DNA of 64,000 bases from Candidatus Roizmanbacteria bacterium (lineage in GTDB: Bacteria; Patescibacteriota; Microgenomatia; UBA1406; GWC2-37-13), in assembly GCA_012798265.1 (NCBI GenBank), contig JAAZNM010000004.1:88194-152193 (forward strand), written 5' to 3'. The position numbers and the translations under genes were made by a program. Numbering within the stretch: the first letter of the stretch is position 1; each line of letters starts with the position of its first letter. Below the pieces are notes generated by a model. It ran no database searches. It saw nothing but the letters and a program-made list of their open reading frames with translations, and was not told the origin of the DNA. Of this stretch, positions 28,153-37,580 are shown in pieces.

Positions 28153-29343
28153 CTATTTAAAAGTCTCCGCAGAAAATATTTGTCCTTTTGAATAATGTTC
28201 ACTGAACTTTTTATCTGGACCGTAATAAGGATCGTGCATAATATAGTCACTTCCATCTATAGATTTTAGTACTACGAAGTGCATACCGTAGTAACCCGCT
28301 CTAATTCCAACAATAACCGGACGGCCATTTTTTATTTCATCATCTATTTGAGAAACAGAAAGATTATAGCTATTTAAACCATTTGGCCAAGGATTCATAT
28401 TCCATCTATAGTTCATAAAAGCAGTATTTAAATAAAAATAATTTGAATTTGAAGCGATGTTTGAAGGGTTAGTGTCAACTCCATATTTTTTTAATACCAT
28501 TGCAACGCTAGTTAATAAACAACCAACATCAAGAATATTTTCACCTGAGTTACCAATCCTTGAGTTAGCCCAACGTGCATCTCTTTGTGAATAATACCAA
28601 CCATCTGATCCAGAGCCAAATCCGTTAGCTCCAATTATTCCACCTCCCGCAGTTTGGGTAAATGATTTAAAAGCCGCTAACTGAGCTTGAGCTTGTGAGA
28701 GGAGATTTTGATAAATATTTTCATCATTATTAGTTATTGCTAATAGATTTTTTTTCGCATTTTGTTGATTTTTTAAATCAACTTTTTGCTTATCAAGAGT
28801 AATCATCAAGTTATCCAGATCGATTTTTTTCTGTTCCCGGATTTTTTTTTGTTCTTCAAAATTAAGCTTCGTTTGCTGCACTTGGATCAGAAGTTTTTGG
28901 TTATTTTGTTGGGTGATCTTAATATATTTGAACCGGTTAAAAAAATCATTGACGGTGTCACTATCCAAAACGGCGCTATAAAAAGAGATTGATTTGTTTT
29001 TGTAATTTTCCACGACTTTACTGAGCAGAAGTTTGGTGTAATAGTTCATCGAAGTATCAAGGCCGTCAATCCGTTCTCCCAAAACGTCAATTTCTTTTTG
29101 TGTCCTTTCTATATTTTGTTCAGTTTCCTGTATTTTAAGCTGGGTCAGATAGATCTGAGTATCCATGTATTGTATTTGTGAAGAAAGGGTATTTTTTTGT
29201 TTTCTTATATCGGTTAATTTCGCCGAGTACTCTTCAATCTGTCTTTGGAGTTCTTGTTGGCGGCTGTTATCGTCGGCAAAGATAGGTTTAAGATACAAAA
29301 AAAAGACGACTAATACGAAAAAAACCAGTAATCCTTTTTTCAT
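28153..29343 (-). CDS. Secreted coiled-coil protein with C39-like cysteine peptidase domain
   Basis: A 396-residue protein: signal peptide (about 1-22), an EnvC/PcsB-like coiled coil (about 25-225), a glycine-rich hinge, and a C39-like papain-fold domain (about 245-396). The catalytic triad is C275 (DVGCLLTSVAMVL), H355 (GMHFVVLK) and D371 (MHDPYYG). It follows ftsE and ftsX on the same strand, 37 nt after ftsX. In other bacteria FtsEX drives a coiled-coil partner (EnvC, PcsB, RipC) that opens or activates wall hydrolases; here the C39-like domain takes the place of a LytM or CHAP domain. It is therefore a probable FtsEX-controlled peptidoglycan peptidase. Confidence 0.8.
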   Translation of the reverse strand: MKKGLLVFFVLVVFFLYLKPIFADDNSRQQELQRQIEEYSAKLTDIRKQKNTLSSQIQYMDTQIYLTQLKIQETEQNIERTQKEIDVLGERIDGLDTSMNYYTKLLLSKVVENYKNKSISFYSAVLDSDTVNDFFNRFKYIKITQQNNQKLLIQVQQTKLNFEEQKKIREQKKIDLDNLMITLDKQKVDLKNQQNAKKNLLAITNNDENIYQNLLSQAQAQLAAFKSFTQTAGGGIIGANGFGSGSDGWYYSQRDARWANSRIGNSGENILDVGCLLTSVAMVLKKYGVDTNPSNIASNSNYFYLNTAFMNYRWNMNPWPNGLNSYNLSVSQIDDEIKNGRPVIVGIRAGYYGMHFVVLKSIDGSDYIMHDPYYGPDKKFSEHYSKGQIFSAETFK

Positions 29344-29380
29344 GATGTTATTAATTATAATTCAAAGACGGATGAGATTA

Positions 29381-30274
29381 TTATTGAAGATATTTATCAG
29401 TCGCCATGTAGCTTGAAAAAAGCGATATGACTAAACCAAACAAAGTAGAAAGGACATAAGTAATTAGCAAAAATTCAAGATTAAGCGGCCAGACAGTCAG
29501 TTTATAAACTTCAAAATTGAGAATAAGATTAGGGATGCCTTTAAGATATGAGGAAAGGAACGGATTGAAGTAGGCGAGAACGGCTCCGATAATCATAAAA
29601 GAGCTGGTGGAAGCGACAAAACCGAAGAAAGCCGCCTCAGATAAGAAAGGGGCCCGTATATAACTTTTGCGGGCGCCGAGAAGTTGCAGTAATTGGATCT
29701 CATCTTTCTTAAGGGCGATCTTAAAAGACGTAGTTGTGATAAGGACGATTATAGCCATGAACATCAGGAATCCAAAAAAACCAAAGGACAGCTTTCTCAA
29801 AATATTGGTCAGATTCAACAATCGGTTGACGATATCTTTCTGAAAAACCACTTCGTCCACCCCGGGCTGTTTTTTAAGAAACTCGGCAATCTCAGGCAGA
29901 AAAGCCGGTTTGTTGGCAAATATTTCAAGCGAAGCCGGCAATATGTCTGATGAGACCATCTCCAAAAGCAGGGGATTGTCTTTGTTTAAGTCCTTATAGA
30001 TCTGGAAAGCCTCGTCTTTGGAAATGTATTTGATCGACAGTACTTTGCCAGAGGTGACGAGCTCATCTTTAACCTTGAAAATTTCGTTTGTATCGGTCTT
30101 GGTTTGGAAATAGACGGTTACCTGGGGTTTGCTTTCGACATAGCCGAGCAGCCCCGACAGAAAAGAGATCGAAATGAAAAGCGCCGTTGACAGAAATAGG
30201 GTAAAGAAAAGGACCAAAAAAGCCGTCAAAGATTGGTAGGGTGTCCTTCTGATTGAAGTCAGCATCTCTTTCAT
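29381..30274 (-). CDS. ftsX: Cell-division ABC permease FtsX
   Basis: A 297-residue protein with FtsX topology: one N-terminal membrane helix (about 17-41), a large extracellular loop (about 45-165) with [20 protein letters not shown] and [13 protein letters not shown], then three C-terminal helices within an FtsX/MacB domain including [14 protein letters not shown]. It overlaps ftsE by 4 nt. With FtsE it transmits ATP hydrolysis across the membrane to an external coiled-coil partner, most likely the next gene's product. Confidence 0.93.
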   Translation of the reverse strand: MKEMLTSIRRTPYQSLTAFLVLFFTLFLSTALFISISFLSGLLGYVESKPQVTVYFQTKTDTNEIFKVKDELVTSGKVLSIKYISKDEAFQIYKDLNKDNPLLLEMVSSDILPASLEIFANKPAFLPEIAEFLKKQPGVDEVVFQKDIVNRLLNLTNILRKLSFGFFGFLMFMAIIVLITTTSFKIALKKDEIQLLQLLGARKSYIRAPFLSEAAFFGFVASTSSFMIIGAVLAYFNPFLSSYLKGIPNLILNFEVYKLTVWPLNLEFLLITYVLSTLFGLVISLFSSYMATDKYLQ

Positions 30275-30951
30275 AGGTCATACCCTCCTTTTCTGACGTC
30301 CTTGGCGATTTTCCCGTCTTTGACAAGGATAACTCTTTTTTGCAGGCTGTTAACGATATCGCTGTTGTGGGTGGCGATAATGATGGTTTTTTTGCCCTCG
30401 AGTTTTTTGAAGATCTTGATTATTTCCCAGCTGGTTTTCGGATCAAGGTTCCCGGTCGGTTCATCGGCCAGGATGATATTGCGATCGCCGATTATCGCGC
30501 GGGCGATCGCCACCCGTTGCAGCTCGCCGGCCGAAAGTTGCAGAGGAAAAACTTTTTCCTTACCGCTTAATCCGACCAGAGCCAGTGCTTCCTTTACCTC
30601 TTTTTTAATATGATGTTTTTGACGGTCGTCCATGACCTTAAGGCTTAGGGCGACATTTTCATATATGGTTTTGTCGGGAAGGATTTTAAAATCCTGAAAG
30701 ACAATGCCGATTTTTTGCCTCAATTTGTCTGTGTCTTTAAACTTCTTGTCGGTGATATCAAGATTGTCAATTGTCACTCTGCCGGACGACGGAGCAAATT
30801 CACGGGAGATGAGTTTGAGAATGGTGGTTTTGCCGGCGCCGGAAGGGCCGACCAAAAAAACAAACTCGTTGTCGGCTATCTCAAAAGAGACATCGTTTAA
30901 AGCCGTATTGCCAAGAGGGAACTTTTTGCTGATATCGTCAAAAACAATCAT
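30271..30951 (-). CDS. ftsE: Cell-division ABC ATPase FtsE
   Basis: A 226-residue ATPase. Walker A is [10 protein letters not shown]-loop [16 protein letters not shown] (typical of FtsE), signature [14 protein letters not shown] and Walker [12 protein letters not shown], then the switch in [10 protein letters not shown]. It overlaps ftsX by 4 nt and lies 22 nt after the anchored OB-like protein. Normal length. Confidence 0.95.
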   Translation of the reverse strand: MIVFDDISKKFPLGNTALNDVSFEIADNEFVFLVGPSGAGKTTILKLISREFAPSSGRVTIDNLDITDKKFKDTDKLRQKIGIVFQDFKILPDKTIYENVALSLKVMDDRQKHHIKKEVKEALALVGLSGKEKVFPLQLSAGELQRVAIARAIIGDRNIILADEPTGNLDPKTSWEIIKIFKKLEGKKTIIIATHNSDIVNSLQKRVILVKDGKIAKDVRKGGYDL

Positions 30952-30973
30952 TAAAATCCTGCAGTATTTCTAA

Positions 30974-31402
30974 TTAAAGCGATTCGACCAGGCCGACATC
31001 CATAAGCCAGCCGGCTTTTTCCCCGCTAAAGGTCTGTCCCCAGACCCTTACTTTTCGTCCGACAAACTCGGACAAGTCGACCGTCGTTGATGTCAGATAG
31101 ACGTTTTGGGAAGTGCCGCCGGGACGTTCAAGATGGAAATTGCCTTCTCCGTCAATCCCGCCTTCTCTTAATATGCCTTCGGCTTGGTCTTTGAAAGTTT
31201 TTTTATCGGTTACTCCGGCCGTTTTTTTTTCGCCGGACGAAGTTTTCAGTATGCCTCCCGTTGACGATTTTCCCAGCTTGCTTATGCCGAAGCCGATACC
31301 GATGCCGACCGCGACAAACAAAGCCAGGATTATTAAAAATTTGGTGACGGGTAGTCCGTCAGCCGGTTTTTTTTCATCAAGATTGTGAATTAAGTTATCC
31401 AT
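30974..31402 (-). CDS. Membrane-anchored protein with small OB-like C-terminal domain
   Basis: A 142-residue protein: short cytoplasmic N-terminus, one membrane helix (about 21-42), a polar linker, and an external domain whose end, VDLSEFVGRKVRVWGQTFSG with DVGLVESL, resembles the small beta-barrel seen after DUF-type anchors in CPR surface proteins. It is the first gene of the ftsE-ftsX-C39 transcript, so a role near the division machinery is possible but inferred from place only. Confidence 0.6.
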   Translation of the reverse strand: MDNLIHNLDEKKPADGLPVTKFLIILALFVAVGIGIGFGISKLGKSSTGGILKTSSGEKKTAGVTDKKTFKDQAEGILREGGIDGEGNFHLERPGGTSQNVYLTSTTVDLSEFVGRKVRVWGQTFSGEKAGWLMDVGLVESL

Positions 31403-31410
31403 ATGTCATT

Positions 31411-31439
31411 AGGATAGCAGGATTTTTTTTAAAAAACAA
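31411..31439 (-). promoter_or_regulatory. Promoter of the FtsEX operon
   Basis: On the minus strand TTGTTT (31439-31434), 17 nt, TATCCT (31416-31411). The ATG at 31402 is 8 nt after the -10, another leaderless-type arrangement. Confidence 0.5.
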
Positions 31440-31447
31440 GCTCTCCC

Positions 31448-32461
31448 TTAGGTGTTTTTTTTGAGGTAGGCTTCGATAAAACCGTCAAGATCTCCATTCA
31501 GGATTTTGTCGACATTAGTCTCTTCATAATCTGTCCGAAGGTCTTTGATCAGCTTGTAAGGGTGGAGGACATAGGAACGGATCTGCCGTCCCCATGAAGC
31601 GATCTTTTCGGTTTTGAAAGACTCGATTGTCTTTTGGGTTTTATCCTGTTCGATCTGCCAGAGTTTGGCCCGGAGAATTTTTAGGGCGTTCTCCCGATTC
31701 TGGCCCTGATATCTTTCCTGCTGGCAAGAGATAATTATACCGGTCGGTTTATGGGTGAGGCGGACGGCAGTCGCGACTTTATTGACGTTTTGGCCACCAT
31801 GTCCTCCTGAACGAAAAAACTGCCACTCGATATCTTCATCTTTGATATCGATCTCTTTGTCTTCGATCATCGGCAAGACTTCAACCAGGGCAAAAGAGGT
31901 TTGCCGTAACTTATCGGCGTTAAAAGGCGACTGGCGCACCAGCCGATGGACTCCTGCTTCAGCCTTAAGGTATCCGTAGGCGAACTGGCCGTAGACATTT
32001 ATAGTTGTACTTTTGATGCCGGCTTCTTCTCCCGGTACCCGGTCAACCTCGTCGAATCGCCAACCTTTTTTCTCAAAATATCGGGTATAGGTGCGGTAAA
32101 GCATGTTGGACCAGTCCATTGCCTCGGTTCCTCCTTGACCGGCATGGATCGACAGGATGGCGTCTCCCCGGTCATACGGTCCGGACAGAAAAAGCAAAAT
32201 CTCATATTTGTTTATCAGTTTTTCCGCCTCCTTCAGTTCGTTTTCCTCCAGATAAAACTGCATGGTTTCGATCTCATCAATCTCTTTTTTCAGGTCATTG
32301 ATCTTTTTCATGACTAATGCGGCATTTTTGGCGTCCTGCCAAAAAGATCCTTCATAAGTCTGTTTTTCAAGATCGGCCAGTTCTTTTTTTTTGCCGACCA
32401 GATCGAACTTGACCAGTATACCGTCAAACTTTTTTTTAAGTTCTTCTTTTAGATTGTCCAT
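31448..32461 (-). CDS. prfB: Peptide chain release factor 2
   Basis: About 337 residues. The peptidyl-tRNA hydrolysis motif is [18 protein letters not shown] and the stop-codon recognition tripeptide is SPF ([10 protein letters not shown]), which marks RF2 (UAA/UGA). It shows that UGA is a stop, excluding the UGA-glycine code of some CPR groups. The N-terminal frame is continuous, so the programmed frameshift found in many prfB genes is absent. ATG at 32461 is preferred over a TTG three codons upstream. A TATAAT lies about 20 nt upstream. Confidence 0.95.
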   Translation of the reverse strand: MDNLKEELKKKFDGILVKFDLVGKKKELADLEKQTYEGSFWQDAKNAALVMKKINDLKKEIDEIETMQFYLEENELKEAEKLINKYEILLFLSGPYDRGDAILSIHAGQGGTEAMDWSNMLYRTYTRYFEKKGWRFDEVDRVPGEEAGIKSTTINVYGQFAYGYLKAEAGVHRLVRQSPFNADKLRQTSFALVEVLPMIEDKEIDIKDEDIEWQFFRSGGHGGQNVNKVATAVRLTHKPTGIIISCQQERYQGQNRENALKILRAKLWQIEQDKTQKTIESFKTEKIASWGRQIRSYVLHPYKLIKDLRTDYEETNVDKILNGDLDGFIEAYLKKNT

Positions 32462-32508
32462 ATTAACCAAATTTACTAATTGAGTCTTATTATATAAAAA
32501 GAAGCGGG

Positions 32509-33939
32509 TTATTTAAAATCCTTACCGATAATGACGACAACGTCAGCCGCCTCTTTGTCGTCCAGAGCGGTTTGTTTAAAAGAAGAAGTGTAGTCTTTGA
32601 GATCGTTTTTTAGCCAAGTAACGGCCTCGTTTTTGTCTTTTTTTGCCTGGATCTCGGTTATCTCGTAGTCGAAGCTTTCGGCGTTCGCCGTCAGTACTTC
32701 GCCGTAGCCGGCTTTCTTAAGGATATCCTTTACCTCTGAGGCTTTGCCGGCGGTGCCGGAGCCGTTAAGGACCTTGACCTTCAAATCGTCCCTGCTGTAA
32801 CCGGGTGTCGGTGTTGCCGTTGGCGGAGTGTTGGTCAATACCACTTGTTTAGTCTCGGCCGGTTTATTGCCTTTTGGTTTTAAAAACTCCAGATTGAGTT
32901 TGGAAACAAACAGAAAAAAGACGAAGGAGAGGGCAAAGGAAATCAAAAAGAAAAAGAACTCTTTTTTCGGGGGTTTTACCGGCGGCAGCGACAGGGAAGG
33001 ACCGCTGCCTTTGACTGTCAGAAAACGCCTGTTTTCTTTGATAAAAATAAAGGCACCGAGACAGGCATCGAACTTCAAAAAAGGAAACGGTTTTTTGTCC
33101 TGCGAAAAAAACAACTTCAGATATTCTTCGTAAAAGTTAGGGATGATCCTTTTTAAAGGGTTGGTCCAGACGCCGACGGCTTTGGTAAAGGTGTCTTGCC
33201 TTATACTACCCGACGACTCTCCGGAGACGATCAAACGGTTCAGTTTTTTACCGTCCTTGGCCAGTTGGTCGGCCTTTTGTTTGAGGATGCTTTCCAGCTT
33301 GTCGTCTTCACCAAGTTTGGTTTTCCATTTGTCTTTCAAAAGCAGTCCTGACGAATCGAAAACATAACCGCTCAAAACCTTCTCTTCGTAGTTGACGAAA
33401 AATATATTTTCTTTCTTCTCTTTCCTTAAGGTTTTCTCAAAAAGTTTGAAATAAGCAATGGTTTCGGGAAGGATCATCGTTAACTTCAGGTCAATAAGCT
33501 TGAGAGCATCAACCAGCTTGTCCACCGTTGTTTCTTCGATGGCAAAAAAATTAACCTGTTTTTCATTATCGGACTGTTCGATAAAATAATCATAAAGACA
33601 GTTGTCCAGACTGAAACGGAGACTGGCGCGAGCCCGGTCTTTTATAAACGAAGCCATAGCCGATACGGCAATATCGGCCGGTACCTGGCATCTGAAAAAC
33701 GAAAAACTTTCCTGGGGCAGTATCAGGACGACATCTTTATCGGACAAGCTTTTTTGATTAAGGGAGTTGATGGCCTCTTTTATGGCCGAGGCAATCAGGT
33801 CGACATTGGCTGGTTGGCCTTTGTCAAGAAGGTCGGTCTGATATTCTTTTTCAAAGAAAAGCGACTCGTATTGGTTCATGATACTCTTTTTGAGGTTAAG
33901 AAGTCTTATCCGGTTTTTTGACAAAAAAAGATAAAGCAT
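32509..33939 (-). CDS. PilM-like actin-fold protein with LytR_C domain
   Basis: A 476-residue protein. Residues about 1-320 have the PilM/FtsA-like start ([20 protein letters not shown]) and later [10 protein letters not shown], an actin-like ATPase fold. One membrane helix follows (about 333-352), then a threonine/proline linker and a LytR_C domain (about 388-476) with [20 protein letters not shown] and [10 protein letters not shown] cytoplasmic PilM-like part is thus tied through the membrane to an external domain found in wall-polymer ligases and other envelope proteins. It may connect type IV pilus or envelope assembly to the outside. A single gene, divergent from dnaG. Confidence 0.72.
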   Translation of the reverse strand: MLYLFLSKNRIRLLNLKKSIMNQYESLFFEKEYQTDLLDKGQPANVDLIASAIKEAINSLNQKSLSDKDVVLILPQESFSFFRCQVPADIAVSAMASFIKDRARASLRFSLDNCLYDYFIEQSDNEKQVNFFAIEETTVDKLVDALKLIDLKLTMILPETIAYFKLFEKTLRKEKKENIFFVNYEEKVLSGYVFDSSGLLLKDKWKTKLGEDDKLESILKQKADQLAKDGKKLNRLIVSGESSGSIRQDTFTKAVGVWTNPLKRIIPNFYEEYLKLFFSQDKKPFPFLKFDACLGAFIFIKENRRFLTVKGSGPSLSLPPVKPPKKEFFFFLISFALSFVFFLFVSKLNLEFLKPKGNKPAETKQVVLTNTPPTATPTPGYSRDDLKVKVLNGSGTAGKASEVKDILKKAGYGEVLTANAESFDYEITEIQAKKDKNEAVTWLKNDLKDYTSSFKQTALDDKEAADVVVIIGKDFK

Positions 33940-33949
33940 GTTAATTTAC

Positions 33950-33955
33950 ATTATA
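33950..33955 (-). promoter_or_regulatory. -10 element of the PilM-LytR_C gene
   Basis: TATAAT on the minus strand at 33955-33950, 10 nt before the ATG at 33939; near-leaderless. TTGTTT at 33979-33974 is a possible -35 with an 18-nt spacer. Confidence 0.45.
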
Positions 33956-34017
33956 TTAAAGATAAAAGACAAAAAACAAGCCCTATAAAAAGTGATAGAA
34001 TATGGGTGAAAAAAAGA

Positions 34018-35775
34018 ATGGACAACCCTATTGAAGAGATAAAAAGCAAAATCGACATAATCGAATTTTTAAGTTCTTATATTGATCTTAAGAAAACCGG
34101 TCGCAACTTCAAAGCCATCTGCCCTTTCCATCAGGAAAAAACCCCCTCGTTTGTCATCTCGCCGGAGCGGCAGATCTGGCACTGTTTTGGCGCCTGTCAG
34201 GAGGGAGGCGACATAATCAAGTTTTTGATGAAGTGGGAAAACATCACTTTTTACGAAGCTCTTAGGGAGCTGGCCCAGAAAGCCGGAGTCAAGCTGAAAC
34301 AGGTCGATTTTGAGGATAAGACCTGGAAAAGGAAGGAAAAGATAATCGAGATAAACAGCCTGGCGGCAAATTTTTTTGCTTACGTTCTTGAAAAGACTGC
34401 TTTTGGCAAAAAAGCCATGGATTATCTTGCCCTAAGAAAGATAAATCAGAAAACGGTAAGGAACTTCCAGCTGGGTTACGCTCCGGTATCTTGGCATTCT
34501 TTGCTTGATTTTCTTGTCAAAAAAAAATTTACGGCTTCCGATATCGGTGAAACCGGACTTTTGGTCAAGGGCGACAGGGGTAACTATTATGACCGTTTCC
34601 GGGGTCGTCTTATGTTTCCGATAAAAGATCTTCGCGGCAATATTATCGGTTTTTCCGGACGGATGATCGAAGGTAAAGACACCGAAGCCAAATATGTCAA
34701 TACCCCGGAAACGCCGGTTTATCACAAACGGGAGACTCTATACGGAATCGATCTGGCAAAAGAAGCAATAAAAAAAACCGGAAATGTTTTTTTGGTTGAA
34801 GGTGAGTTTGATATGATATCCCCTTACCAGCACGGTTTTGAAAACTTCGTCGCCATTAAAGGCTCAGCGGTTACCCGCGAACAGTTGATGCTTCTTAAGC
34901 GCTATACCAATAGGGTGACTTTGACTCTTGATAACGACGAAGCCGGGGAGGAAGCGGCCAAAAGAGGAATAGAATCGGCCGAAGAGTTGGAGCTGGAGAC
35001 CCAAGTGGTCAGTTTTGATTTTGCCAAGGATCCGGACGAGGCGATAAAAGCCGATCCGATCCAGTTCAAAAAAACCCTTGAGGTCCCTCTGCCGATTTAC
35101 GATTTCATAATCACCAACCTTCAAAAAAAATATCCGGGAAACGATCCTTATAGCAAGAAAAAAATCGGTGAGGAAATCAGCGTTTATCTCGGTCGGATAA
35201 AAAATCCGATAATAAAGTCGCATTACGTTAAAAAAATCGCCGCGATTTTGGATGTGACCGAAAACACGATAGAAAGTCTTATTCGAACGGTTAAAAAAAA
35301 GACAAAACCGCCGATTTACGTAAAAAACAAACCGGACGCATCAAAAGAAAGGTACTCCCTTATCCAAAAATATCTATTGAGCCTTATTTTTCAGAGCGAA
35401 ACCCCTTATGAGATCTCGGAGACGATTTTTTCCGTGCTCACGGTCGAAGATTTCGATATTCCCGCTTATCAAAAAATACTCAATATCTTTTTTGGATTAA
35501 AGGATAAAAAGCACGGAGTTAAGGAAATAGCCGCCAGTCTTCCCGAGGAACTCCGACCGGTATTTGACGAGGTATATCTTTACGCCGATTCTCAGGCGAC
35601 TTTTTCCAGCGAGAATCTTAGTCGCTTAATTTACCAGCTGAAAAAATACTCCTTAAAAAAACAGATATCCGGTCTTTTGTCCGGAAAAAAAGACGAAGAC
35701 GCGGAGTCGGATAATAAAATAAAGGAACTTAACCGCGCTTTAAATGAGGTAGAAAAAAAGCTATCTGCGTTATAA
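34018..35775 (+). CDS. dnaG: DNA primase
   Basis: About 585 residues. The CHC2 zinc domain reads [11 protein letters not shown] and [18 protein letters not shown]. The last two cysteines are three residues apart (CFGAC) instead of the usual two. The TOPRIM core has VEGEFD, a conserved GSAVTREQ stretch and [10 protein letters not shown]. The helicase-binding C-terminal region follows. It makes RNA primers with DnaB. ATG at 34018 is chosen because a GGTGA lies about 8 nt upstream and a TAGAAT -10 at 33996-34001 would start the mRNA after the alternative GTG at 34006. rpoD follows after 10 nt. Confidence 0.94.
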   Translation: MDNPIEEIKSKIDIIEFLSSYIDLKKTGRNFKAICPFHQEKTPSFVISPERQIWHCFGACQEGGDIIKFLMKWENITFYEALRELAQKAGVKLKQVDFEDKTWKRKEKIIEINSLAANFFAYVLEKTAFGKKAMDYLALRKINQKTVRNFQLGYAPVSWHSLLDFLVKKKFTASDIGETGLLVKGDRGNYYDRFRGRLMFPIKDLRGNIIGFSGRMIEGKDTEAKYVNTPETPVYHKRETLYGIDLAKEAIKKTGNVFLVEGEFDMISPYQHGFENFVAIKGSAVTREQLMLLKRYTNRVTLTLDNDEAGEEAAKRGIESAEELELETQVVSFDFAKDPDEAIKADPIQFKKTLEVPLPIYDFIITNLQKKYPGNDPYSKKKIGEEISVYLGRIKNPIIKSHYVKKIAAILDVTENTIESLIRTVKKKTKPPIYVKNKPDASKERYSLIQKYLLSLIFQSETPYEISETIFSVLTVEDFDIPAYQKILNIFFGLKDKKHGVKEIAASLPEELRPVFDEVYLYADSQATFSSENLSRLIYQLKKYSLKKQISGLLSGKKDEDAESDNKIKELNRALNEVEKKLSAL

Positions 35776-35785
35776 AATTGACCTT

Positions 35786-36877
35786 ATGACAAAACAAAAA
35801 CTGCCCAAAAGTCTTAAGGATCTGCTTAAACAAGGAGAAGAGGACGGTTTTTTAATCCAGGACGATATTTTTTTTATCTATCCGGAACCGGAAAAGCATG
35901 TTGAAGAGATCGACGGTTTTTTTGATGAGGCATTAAAAAAGGGAATCGATATCTTTGAGACAGTCTCCACCCGTGAAGAAAACGAAGCGAAAAAAAGTGC
36001 CGAGGAAATAGAAAAAGAGTTGGAGCAGTTGGTGGTTTTGAAACACGGCGAATCGCTTGACCCGATAAAAATGTACCTTAAGGAGATCGGAAAGACGCCG
36101 CTTCTTACGTTTGACGAAGAAATAAATTTGGCTAAAAAGTATGAAAAGGGAGACAATAGGTCAAAAGACAAGATAATCAAGGCAAATCTGCGCTTGGTGG
36201 TTTCAATCGCCAAAAAATACTTAGGCAGGCGATTGTCGTTCCTTGACCTTATCCAAGAAGGTAATCGTGGTCTGATCCGGGGAGTGGAAAAATACGATTG
36301 GCGGCGCGGCTATAAATTTTCGACCTATGCCACCTGGTGGATCAGGCAGGCAATAACCAGAGCGATAGCCGACCAGTCAAGGACGATAAGGATCCCGGTC
36401 CATATGGTCGATCATATCAATCGTTACTATAAAACCCAGCGCCGGTTGACCCAGAAACTGGGTCGGGAACCGTCGGTTAAGGAGATCGCCAAGGAGTTGA
36501 AGATGTCGGTCGACGAGGTTGAAAACCTGATAAAAATCTCCCAGCAGCCAAAGTCATTATCGACTCCGGTCGGCGACGATAAGGAAGCGACGCTGGAGCA
36601 GTTTGTTTCCGACGCCAGTCAACCGACCTTATACGACAAGGTTTCCCGCGAACTTCTCAAAGATGCCTTAAATACCGTTCTTGAAACTTTGTCGCCTCGC
36701 GAAAAAAAAGTGCTGATCATGAGGTTTGGTCTTGAAGATGGTAAACCCAAGACGCTTGAGGAGGTTGGTCGCGAGTTTAAAGTCACCCGGGAAAGAATAA
36801 GGCAGATAGAGGCAAAGGCAATCAGGAAGCTCAAGCATCCGACTCGGGCGAGAAAACTCAAGGATTTTTTGGAATAA
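35786..36877 (+). CDS. rpoD: Primary RNA polymerase sigma factor
   Basis: A 363-residue sigma-70. Region 1.2 is [17 protein letters not shown], region 2 includes [20 protein letters not shown] and [20 protein letters not shown] with RTIRIPVHM, region 3 is [15 protein letters not shown], and the region 4 HTH is [20 protein letters not shown]. Region 2.4 is near identical to standard sigma-70, which fits the TTGACA/TATAAT promoters seen throughout. The acidic region 1.1 is short. dnaG-rpoD is the core of the classical macromolecular-synthesis operon; rpsU is absent. Confidence 0.96.
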   Translation: MTKQKLPKSLKDLLKQGEEDGFLIQDDIFFIYPEPEKHVEEIDGFFDEALKKGIDIFETVSTREENEAKKSAEEIEKELEQLVVLKHGESLDPIKMYLKEIGKTPLLTFDEEINLAKKYEKGDNRSKDKIIKANLRLVVSIAKKYLGRRLSFLDLIQEGNRGLIRGVEKYDWRRGYKFSTYATWWIRQAITRAIADQSRTIRIPVHMVDHINRYYKTQRRLTQKLGREPSVKEIAKELKMSVDEVENLIKISQQPKSLSTPVGDDKEATLEQFVSDASQPTLYDKVSRELLKDALNTVLETLSPREKKVLIMRFGLEDGKPKTLEEVGREFKVTRERIRQIEAKAIRKLKHPTRARKLKDFLE

Positions 36878-36878
36878 T

Positions 36879-36907
36879 TTGATTTTTGCCTCAAAAAGGT
36901 TTACATT
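36879..36907 (+). promoter_or_regulatory. Promoter of the CPBP protease gene
   Basis: TTGATT (36879-36884), 17 nt, TACATT (36902-36907). It begins 2 nt after the rpoD stop. The ATG at 36916 is 8 nt after the -10, so the mRNA should be leaderless. Confidence 0.55.
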
Positions 36908-36915
36908 TTTACTAA

Positions 36916-37578
36916 ATGAAACAAAAAATTACCCCAACTCAAAAAACCCTTAATCTTTGGGCGGTAATTTTGATCCTTTGGAGTATTTATCGGGCTAACT
37001 TTCATTTTCCCGACTGGGTCGACGAGTTTGTCTTCAAACCGTTGGTTTTTATCCTGCCGGTTTTTATATATGTCCGCCGTAACGAAAAAGGCGGATTTTT
37101 CCATAACATCAATTTTTACAACAAAAAAACTTGGAAAACGGATTTGGGATTGGGTTTTTTAATCGGAGCAGCGTTTTTTCTTTCGGCTTTGATCGCCAAT
37201 TATTTGAAGACGAAAAAGTTCGTATTATTCCTGCATCCGCCCGCCTCTTTTCTGTCGATGGTTTTGGTGTTTGCAACGGTTATCGCCACTGCCGTTTCCG
37301 AAGAGATTTTGTCGCGTGGTTTTGTCCTGAAACGGTTATATCAGGAATCTAAAAACATTTATAGTTCGTCGTTTTTCGCAAGTATCCTTTTTTTCTTTCT
37401 TCATGTTCCGATCCTTTTTACCAACGCCAAGATGGTTGGTAATCTGCTTTTGGCTTTCATGTTCGTCGATATTTCGTTAAGCATCATTAATTCGCTTGTT
37501 TATCTCAACAGAAAAAGTCTGATACTGCCGATACTGATCCATGCTTTTTACAATCTCTCATTGATTCTTTTCGTCTGA
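36916..37578 (+). CDS. CPBP-family intramembrane glutamic protease
   Basis: A 220-residue protein with about six membrane segments and the Abi/CPBP motifs: SEEILSRGFVLKRL (EExxxR), FFFLHVPI and ILIHAFYN. The family comprises intramembrane proteases (Rce1-like) and, in bacteria, bacteriocin-immunity or unknown roles. It ends 2 nt before the stop of the glycosyltransferase on the opposite strand. Confidence 0.88.
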   Translation: MKQKITPTQKTLNLWAVILILWSIYRANFHFPDWVDEFVFKPLVFILPVFIYVRRNEKGGFFHNINFYNKKTWKTDLGLGFLIGAAFFLSALIANYLKTKKFVLFLHPPASFLSMVLVFATVIATAVSEEILSRGFVLKRLYQESKNIYSSSFFASILFFFLHVPILFTNAKMVGNLLLAFMFVDISLSIINSLVYLNRKSLILPILIHAFYNLSLILFV

Positions 37579-37580
37579 AG

